Shown here piece after piece: positions 58,523-64,000 of a stretch of 64,000 nt of DNA. Made by a program: the position numbers and the translations under genes. Source of the stretch: Pseudomonadota bacterium (GTDB taxonomy: Bacteria; Pseudomonadota; Gammaproteobacteria; Steroidobacterales; Steroidobacteraceae); the NCBI GenBank assembly GCA_016713725.1, contig JADJOO010000016.1, forward strand, positions 62,001 to 126,000, written 5' to 3'. Below the pieces are notes generated by a model that saw only the letters and a list, made by a program, of their open reading frames with translations, was not told the origin of the DNA and did not search any database. The stretch's first letter is position 1. Every line of letters begins with the position of its first letter.

Positions 58523-59401
58523 ATGCACCGGCTCAAGAACTGGCAGCTGTTTGCGATCTGCGTGCTCACGTGGGGCACGACCTGGTTCGCGATCACGTTC
58601 CAGATCGGGCACACCGCGCCCGAGGTCGGCGTGGCGATGCGCTTCGCATTGGCTGGAGCCGTGATCCTCGGCCTGTGCGTGTTGCGACAGCAGAAGCTGC
58701 GCTTCACGCCAGCCCAGCACGCGATTTTCGCGTTGCAGGGTGGCTTCATGTACGGCGTGTCGTACGTCTGCGTCTACCACGCGGAGCAGCATCTCGTGTC
58801 GGGGCTGGTGGCGGTGGGCTACTCGGCTTCTCCGCTCGTGGCGGGCCTCGGGGCCCGCGCACTCTTCGGCGTCAACCTGAGGCCGCGTTTCATCCTTGGC
58901 GGTCTGCTCGGCATCGCCGGCGTTGCGCTGATCTTCTGGCCTGAGTTCGGCAAAACCACCGGTGATCGGAACACGCTGCTTGGAGCGCTGTTCACCGTGG
59001 GTTCCGTCTTGCTGTCGACGGTCGGCAGCCTGACGGCCAGTCGCAACCGTGCTCGCGGCCTGCCGTTCTGGCCGGCGCTGGGGTTCGGCATGCTCTACGG
59101 AGCCGCCGCGTCTGCGTTGCTTGCATTGATGCAAGGCCAGAGCTTTGTTCCCCCGGCCATCGCGTCGTGGTGGCTGGCCCTGTTCTACCTCGCCCTAGCC
59201 GGGTCGGTGCTGACCTTCGCCTGCTTCCTTACACTGCAGGAGCGCATCGGACCGGGGCCCACAGGCACTATTGGTGTCATGACGCCCCTCCTTGCGCTCG
59301 TGGTGTCGATGGCCTTCGAGGGATTCCAGCCCGACGCCCTTACGTTCGCGGGCGCGGCGCTGGCAGTGGGCGGCAACGTCCTTATGCTGCGCCGGACCTG
59401 A
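58523..59401 (+). CDS. EamA-family (DMT) transporter
   Basis: A 292-residue inner-membrane exporter with ten hydrophobic helices in two EamA repeats. It starts NWQLFAICVLTWGTTWFAIT, the typical first helix with a conserved Trp-Gly-Thr, and has FALAGAVILGLCVL, GLLGIAGVALIFWPEFG and, in repeat two, IGVMTPLLALVVSMAFEGFQ and FAGAALAVGGNVLMLRR. Members export amino acids or other metabolites; substrate here is unknown. ATG 58523 puts the first helix at residue 5. Confidence 0.88.
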   Translation: MHRLKNWQLFAICVLTWGTTWFAITFQIGHTAPEVGVAMRFALAGAVILGLCVLRQQKLRFTPAQHAIFALQGGFMYGVSYVCVYHAEQHLVSGLVAVGYSASPLVAGLGARALFGVNLRPRFILGGLLGIAGVALIFWPEFGKTTGDRNTLLGALFTVGSVLLSTVGSLTASRNRARGLPFWPALGFGMLYGAAASALLALMQGQSFVPPAIASWWLALFYLALAGSVLTFACFLTLQERIGPGPTGTIGVMTPLLALVVSMAFEGFQPDALTFAGAALAVGGNVLMLRRT

Positions 59402-59413
59402 GGCGTATCGGTA

Positions 59414-60959
59414 TCAGATCAGCGCCTCGATCAGGCGCGGTCCACGGTGCTTGAGTGCCGAAGAGTACTGCGCCGCGAATTCTTCGCAGGTCGTCGCGCG
59501 GCTGGCCTCGACGCCGAGGCCTTCGGCAATCTTCATCCAGTTCATTTCAGGGTTGTGCAGGTCGAGCATCGACATCGCGACCGGACCGCTGCCGATCGCA
59601 CCGACGCGCCCGAGTTCGATGTTGAGAATCGCGTACGAGTGGTTGGCGTAGATCACGATCACGACGTCGAGCTTTTCACGCGCCATTGTCCAGAGCGCCT
59701 GCATCGTATACGCCGCGCCGCCGTCGCCATGCGGACAGATCACCTTGCGGTCCGGTGCAGCGATGGCTGCGCCGACGGCGAGCGGCAGCCCCTGGCCGAT
59801 AGAACCGCCGGTCAGTGGCAGGTGCGTGTGCGGCCGGGCGCGCGCCATCGTGGTGAGCAACGAAAGCGATGCGGTCGCAGATTCATCGGCGAAGATGACG
59901 TTTTCGGGTGTCATTGCGGCAATCACCTGTGCGACGCCGAGAGCGGTCAACGGGCCGTTGGGCAGTTCCGGCAGTTGCAGTGGAATTCGCACAGGTGAAC
60001 GCGCCGGGGCACCGAGTGTGTCTGCCAGCGCCGCGAGGGCCTGGGCGCCATCCTGGTGCGCGTGCGCCAGGTAGCAGAGGTGCGAACCCTCGGGCACGCA
60101 CCAGCTCGGCTTGCCGGGATATGCGAAAAAGGACACTGGCGGCTTGGCGCCGACGAAAATAATCTGCTCGAATTCCTTCAGGAAGTCGACGATCTGTTCC
60201 GCAAAGTAGGGAATGCGCTCGACCGGAACGCGGCCTGCGCCGAGTTCGGCGTGCGGCGCGAACGTGTCGCAGAGCAATCGTGCGCCCGTCTTGGCCTGCA
60301 CACGCCCGGCGGCCTCGAGGCCCGCGCCGTAGAGCGATGCACCGCGTAACAGCAGCGCGGTCTTCCTGCCATTCGACAGCAGCCTGGCTGCGGCATCGAT
60401 GGCGTTCGAGCTGACCGGTGTCGGCAGCAGGTCCGGCAGCTTCTGCTCGGCGCGCTGAGCTTCGTTCCAGGCGGTGTCGGCCGGGAGAATCAGCGTGGCC
60501 ACGCAACCGGGCGCCGAGCGAGCAGCCTGGACCGCCCGCGCAGCGTCCGACGCGACGCCGTCCGCACTCTTCGATTCGTGGATCCACGAAGATACCGGGC
60601 GCGCAAAACCGACGATGTCGGACGTCAGCGGCGCGTCGTACTGCAGGTGATACGTCGCGTGGTCGCCGACGATGTTCACGAGCGGTGTGCCGGCGCGACG
60701 CGCGTTGTGCAGGTTGGCCAGGCCGTTGGCAAGGCCCGGGCCCCAGGTGCAGCAGCGTGGCGGCCGGCTTGCCGGCGACTCGCCCGTAGCCGTCGGCTGC
60801 GCCGGTCACCACGCCTTCGAACAGGCACAACACGGACCGCATCTGCGGCACCGAGTCGAGCGCGGCGACGAAATGCATCTCCGAAGTGCCGGGATTGCCG
60901 AAGCATACTTCGACGTCGCAATTGACCAGGGTCTGCAGCAGGGACTGGGCGCCGTTCAT
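59414..60959 (-). pseudogene. TPP-dependent acetolactate-synthase-like enzyme, 1-nt insertion
   Basis: From ATG 60959: MNGAQSLLQTLVNCDVEVCF, GNPGTSEMHFVAAL, LFEGVVTGAADGYGRVAGKP with the catalytic Glu. An extra G at 60741-60744 breaks the frame in LHLGPG; it resumes LANLHNARRAGTP and MNIVGDHATYHLQYDAPLTS. The TPP-binding half is complete (GGSIGQGLPLAVGAAIA, CPHGDGGAAYTMQALWTMAR, NHSYAILNIELGRVG). Corrected length is 514 residues. It belongs to the IlvB/benzoylformate-decarboxylase superfamily, to a group annotated as acetolactate synthase large subunit without a small subunit, so true substrate is uncertain. Confidence 0.85.
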
Positions 60960-60982
60960 TTGTCGTTCTCCGTTTCAGGCCG

Positions 60983-61096
60983 CTATTTTAGACCCATGGC
61001 CCACCGGATCGCCCACGCCACTGCGCCGAGTGCTGTCACGCTGCCAGCCCAGATCACGACAAACCAGAGCAAGCGCTGCCAGCGTTTCGGCGCCAT
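60983..61096 (-). CDS. DUF2474 small subunit of bd-type oxidase
   Basis: A 37-residue single-helix membrane protein (APKRWQRLLWFVVIWAGSVT, ALGAVAWAIRWAMGLK), 2 nt after cydB on the same strand. DUF2474 peptides follow cydAB in many proteobacteria and are thought to play the stabilising part of CydX. The small size, basic N-terminus, Trp-rich helix and position all fit. Confidence 0.85.
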   Translation of the reverse strand: MAPKRWQRLLWFVVIWAGSVTALGAVAWAIRWAMGLK

Positions 61097-61098
61097 CG

Positions 61099-62109
61099 TC
61101 AGTGGTAACCGCCGCCGCCCTGTTCGATCTTGCCGCGGAACACCCAGTACGAGTACGCGGTGTACGCGAGGATGACCGGGATCAGAAAGGCGGCGCCCGC
61201 GAACAGGAAGCCGAGACTCGACGGCGGCGCAGCCGCTTCCCACAGCGTGACCGATGTCGGCACCAGGTACGGGAAGAAGCTGATCACCAGTCCGACGAAG
61301 CACAGGACGAACAGCGCCAGCGATGCGAGGAAGGGACTCAGTTCCTGCCGCCGTCGCAGTCCATTGAACAGGACGTACGCGGCGAGAGCGACAAGAGCCG
61401 GAACCGTCGCCACGAGCAGAATCCGCGGCCACGAGAACCAGCGCTGCATGAACACGTCACTGAGGAAGGGGGTCCACAGGCTGACGAGTCCGATGGCGGC
61501 CAACGTCGCGCCGCCGGCAAAATTGGCGAATCGATACGCCCGCTGCTGGGTGGGACCCTGCGTTTTGTAGATGAGCCAGGTGGCACCGAGCAGCGCATAG
61601 CCAGCCACGAGCGACACGCCGGTAAGCACGCTGAAAGGCGTGAGCCAATCCCACCAGCCACCGGCATAAGCGCGGCCTGCCACTGGAATTCCCTGCACCA
61701 GCGCGCCGAGCGCAAGTCCCTGGGCGAACGCGGCGATCGTCGATCCGGCGGCGAATGCGCCATCCCACAGGAACTTGCCGCGCTGTGTCTTCCAGCGAAA
61801 TTCGAAAGCCACGCCGCGGAAGACGAGCCCAAGCAGCAGTGCGATCACGGGCGCATACAGCGCGGGCATGATTATCGCGTAGGCCAGCGGAAAGGCTGCG
61901 AACAGGGCGCCGCCACCCAGCACGAGCCATGTCTCATTGCCATCCCACACCGGCGCGACCGAGTTCATCATCTCGTCGCGCTGCGTCTCCCCGGGCATGA
62001 AGGGAAACAGGATGCCGACGCCGAGGTCGAAGCCGTCGAGCACGACGTAAGCGAGCACTGCGAAGGCGAGGAGTCCTGCCCAGATCAGCGCGAGGTCCAG
62101 TTGCATCAT
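61099..62109 (-). CDS. cydB: Cytochrome bd-type ubiquinol oxidase subunit II
   Basis: A 336-residue membrane protein with about eight helices. The start MQLDLALIWAGLLAFAVLAY, then VVLDGFDLGVGILFPF, and WDGNETWLVLGGGALFAAFP are CydB hallmarks. It pairs with CydA to make the quinol-oxidising, oxygen-reducing complex used at low oxygen or under cyanide or NO stress. It overlaps the cydA stop (ATGA). Confidence 0.96.
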   Translation of the reverse strand: MMQLDLALIWAGLLAFAVLAYVVLDGFDLGVGILFPFMPGETQRDEMMNSVAPVWDGNETWLVLGGGALFAAFPLAYAIIMPALYAPVIALLLGLVFRGVAFEFRWKTQRGKFLWDGAFAAGSTIAAFAQGLALGALVQGIPVAGRAYAGGWWDWLTPFSVLTGVSLVAGYALLGATWLIYKTQGPTQQRAYRFANFAGGATLAAIGLVSLWTPFLSDVFMQRWFSWPRILLVATVPALVALAAYVLFNGLRRRQELSPFLASLALFVLCFVGLVISFFPYLVPTSVTLWEAAAPPSSLGFLFAGAAFLIPVILAYTAYSYWVFRGKIEQGGGGYH

Positions 62110-63503
62110 GCGCGCGGCGCCTTGCGCATGACCGGTCCGGGCATCAGGCCGCTCGCATGCATCGGGTGGGAGGGTGCGAATTCCGGCTCAACAGGCTCCG
62201 GTGCCTTGCGCATCAGGCGCAGCATGTAGAACGCACCGGCACCGAAGACCGCGAAGTACACGATCGCAAATGCGGCGAGCGAAGCGCCCACTGCGGCGGC
62301 GTCGATCGACGATGCGCTCTGTGCGGTTCGCAGTAAGCCGTACACGGTGTAGGGCTGCCGACCGACCTCGGTCGTGATCCAGCCCGCGATCACGGCGACG
62401 AGGCCGATGGGGCTCAAGGCGACTGACGCGCGCAGCAGCCATGGCTGGTCGTAAAGGCGTCGTCGCGCCCGCAGCGCCAGGCTCCACACGCCGACCGCGA
62501 GCATCGCGAGCCCGGCCCCGACCATCACGCGAAAGCTCCAGAAGACGATGGCCGCGTTCGGGCGATCCTCGCGCGGCCATTCCTTCAGTCCGCGCACGGT
62601 GCCGTTCCAGTCGTGGGTGAGGATCAGGCTACCGAGCTTCGGCACCTCGACGGCGTACCGTGTCCGCTCCTGCTCCATGTCCGGCCACCCGAACAGGATG
62701 AGCGGCGCGCCCGCCTGCGTTTCGAAGTGACCTTCCATTGCCGCAACTTTGGCGGGCTGGTGCTCCAGCGTGTTGAGCCCGTGCAAGTCGCCGGCGACGA
62801 TTTGCAGCGGCGCGACGATCGCGGCCATCCACATCGCCATCGAGAACATGATGCGCGAGGCTGGCAACGTCGCATCGCGCAGCAGATGCAGCGCGCCCGT
62901 GCCACCGACGATGAACGCCGTGCTGAGGTACGCGGCCAGGAGCATGTGCACGAGCCGGTAGGGAAATGACGGATTGAAGATGACTGCGACCCAGTCCACC
63001 GGCACGAACTGGCCGACCTCGTTGATCGCGAAGCCGGCCGGCGTCTGCATCCAGCTGTTGACCGACAGAATCCAGAACGCGGAAATGAACGTGCCGAGCG
63101 CTACCATCAGCGTCGCCAGGTAGTGCAGTCGCGGCCCCACGCGCGAAAGGCCGAACAGCATGACGCCGAGGAATCCCGCTTCCAGGAAGAAAGCGGTGAG
63201 TACTTCGTAACCCATCAACGGCCCGATGACCGGACCGGCCTTGTCGGAGAAGACGCTCCAGTTGGTGCCGAACTGGTAGCTCATGACGATGCCCGACACG
63301 ACGCCCATGCCGAAGGCTACTGCGAAGATCTTCTTCCAGTAATTGAAGAGGTCGAGGAAGACCGTGCGGCCAGTGAGGAACCAGAGACCTTCGAGCACGG
63401 CGAGGTAACTGGCCAGCCCGATCGAGATCGCCGGGAAGACGATGTGGAAGGTGATCGTGAAGGCGAACTGCAGCCGCGCGAGTGTCAGTGCATCGATGTC
63501 CAT
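62106..63503 (-). CDS. cydA: Cytochrome bd-type ubiquinol oxidase subunit I
   Basis: A 465-residue membrane subunit binding haems b558, b595 and d. LQFAFTITFHIVFPAISIGL carries the haem b595 His. WKKIFAVAFGMGVVSGIVMS, GFLGVMLFGLSRVG and TTEVGRQPYTVYGLLRT are conserved. The Q-loop between helices 6 and 7 is short, as in the CIO (cyanide-insensitive) subfamily rather than E. coli CydA, fitting the DUF2474 partner. It is divergent from the 6-phosphogluconate dehydrogenase gene. Confidence 0.96.
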   Translation of the reverse strand: MDIDALTLARLQFAFTITFHIVFPAISIGLASYLAVLEGLWFLTGRTVFLDLFNYWKKIFAVAFGMGVVSGIVMSYQFGTNWSVFSDKAGPVIGPLMGYEVLTAFFLEAGFLGVMLFGLSRVGPRLHYLATLMVALGTFISAFWILSVNSWMQTPAGFAINEVGQFVPVDWVAVIFNPSFPYRLVHMLLAAYLSTAFIVGGTGALHLLRDATLPASRIMFSMAMWMAAIVAPLQIVAGDLHGLNTLEHQPAKVAAMEGHFETQAGAPLILFGWPDMEQERTRYAVEVPKLGSLILTHDWNGTVRGLKEWPREDRPNAAIVFWSFRVMVGAGLAMLAVGVWSLALRARRRLYDQPWLLRASVALSPIGLVAVIAGWITTEVGRQPYTVYGLLRTAQSASSIDAAAVGASLAAFAIVYFAVFGAGAFYMLRLMRKAPEPVEPEFAPSHPMHASGLMPGPVMRKAPRA

Positions 63504-63700
63504 TGCCCGTCCGCGTTACCGCCAGCGCCCTGCAAGACTAGTCGCTCGGACCAGGCCTGTCCCGTGCTTTCCGGTGCTCTGGCACCGCGATCATCAGGTT
63601 CGCAGGTCGACGAGCGCCCCGGGGCCGCCCGCCCTTGTGCGCGTCCCGGCATCGCGCGACCATCGATCGCCCCCGCCGGGCTGCAACGGGTCGAAACGCG
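63504..63700. other. Divergent intergenic region between cydA and gnd-like gene
   Basis: The 197 bp must hold promoters for both genes. I see no clear Fnr (TTGAT-N4-ATCAA) box or strong -10/-35 pair. Confidence 0.4.
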
Positions 63701-64000
63701 ATGAACCTCACGCTGGGAATGATTGGACTGGGCCGGATGGGCGGCAACATGAGCCGCCGCATCACGCGTGCGGGCCACGTGGTGATCGCCTGGGACCGGG
63801 CGGCCGAGGCTCGAGCGGCATTGGCGGGCGAGCCGCGCCTGGTTGCGGTCGTCACGCTGGAGGAACTCGTGGCGAACCTGCCATCGCCGAAAATCGTCTG
63901 GCTGATGTTGCCCGCTGGGGCGCCCACGGACGAGACGCTGCAACGGCTGGTGCCGCTGTTGTTGCCTGGCGATGTCGTCATCGACGGTGCCAACGCGATG
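63701..64000 (+). CDS. gnd: 6-phosphogluconate dehydrogenase (decarboxylating), 5' part
   Basis: The first 100 codons of an NAD(P)-dependent dehydrogenase cut by the window end. The Rossmann motif MIGLGRMGGNMSRRI lies at residues 7-21; IVWLMLPAGAPTDETL and GDVVIDGANAM match the short 6-phosphogluconate dehydrogenases (YqeC/GndA-like, about 300 residues). The enzyme converts 6-phosphogluconate to ribulose 5-phosphate and CO2. 3-Hydroxyisobutyrate dehydrogenase relatives share the fold, but the MLPAG block favours Gnd. Confidence 0.88.
   Translation, partial: MNLTLGMIGLGRMGGNMSRRITRAGHVVIAWDRAAEARAALAGEPRLVAVVTLEELVANLPSPKIVWLMLPAGAPTDETLQRLVPLLLPGDVVIDGANAM

Overview
The window is about 64 kb of GC-rich (roughly 64%) bacterial chromosome. 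Gene content and order (coaBC-dut, pyrE, xth, ampG-like, trmB, yqjD-yqjE-yqjK, rhlE, a bd-type oxidase) fit a gammaproteobacterium near the Nevskiales/Steroidobacterales/Xanthomonadales. This placement rests on recognised protein families and small palindromic intergenic repeats, not on a phylogenetic marker. There is no rRNA operon, CRISPR array or intact integrase.

Layout. (1) 1-22.2 kb is mostly core: CoA and dUTP metabolism, pyrimidine salvage, DNA repair (Xth, YcaQ), a lipoprotein that fuses chorismate mutase to a PheC-like dehydratase, a DEAD-box helicase, a ferritin-like/YqjD-YqjE-YqjK envelope group, a GST/LysR pair and ExoD. (2) 22.3-36.3 kb is accessory DNA downstream of a tRNA-Gly(CCC) gene. 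The 3' end of the tRNA recurs as direct repeats at about 28.2, 29.0, 30.6, 31.4 and 36.3 kb, the expected footprint of serial site-specific integration and deletion. Between the repeats lie an IS3 remnant, three toxin-antitoxin loci in different states of decay, a serine hydrolase, and a stress/dormancy-type cassette (baeRF7-like protein, HPF/RaiA, DUF2254 membrane protein, Na+/H+ antiporter, universal stress protein, P-type ATPase). (3) 36.4-43.9 kb is one minus-strand operon of eight genes overlapping head to tail: a B12-binding MerR-type regulator (CarH/LitR class), a CFA-synthase-like methyltransferase, a DUF6134 protein, a Blc-type lipocalin, a fatty-acid desaturase, an FAD oxidoreductase, a DUF1365 protein and a CFA-synthase paralogue. 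The promoter carries TGTAC/TGTAT repeats phased by about 11 bp, as expected for a CarH operator. I read this as a light-responsive membrane-lipid modification system. (4) 44.0-51.9 kb holds a methionine gamma-lyase-like enzyme, a damaged encapsulated-ferritin gene, a BNR-repeat/MoaD-like/MoeB-rhodanese operon and a TolB-N/TPR protein coupled to an ATP-grasp-like protein. (5) 52.0-64.0 kb has choline-sulfatase, a DUF349 protein, small secreted proteins, an EamA exporter, a TPP-dependent enzyme, cydAB with a DUF2474 subunit, and the start of a 6-phosphogluconate dehydrogenase.

An unusual number of reading frames are broken by one lesion, often a 1-nt change in a short G/C run, while the remainder stays full length. 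Together with a block of near-pure G/C at 45.5-45.63 kb that replaces the start of a ferritin gene, this suggests sequence or assembly error for many of them. The tRNA-Gly island does contain clear genuine decay (IS remnant, duplicated and truncated toxin-antitoxin genes). Broken genes are marked as pseudogenes, with the likely intact product stated.
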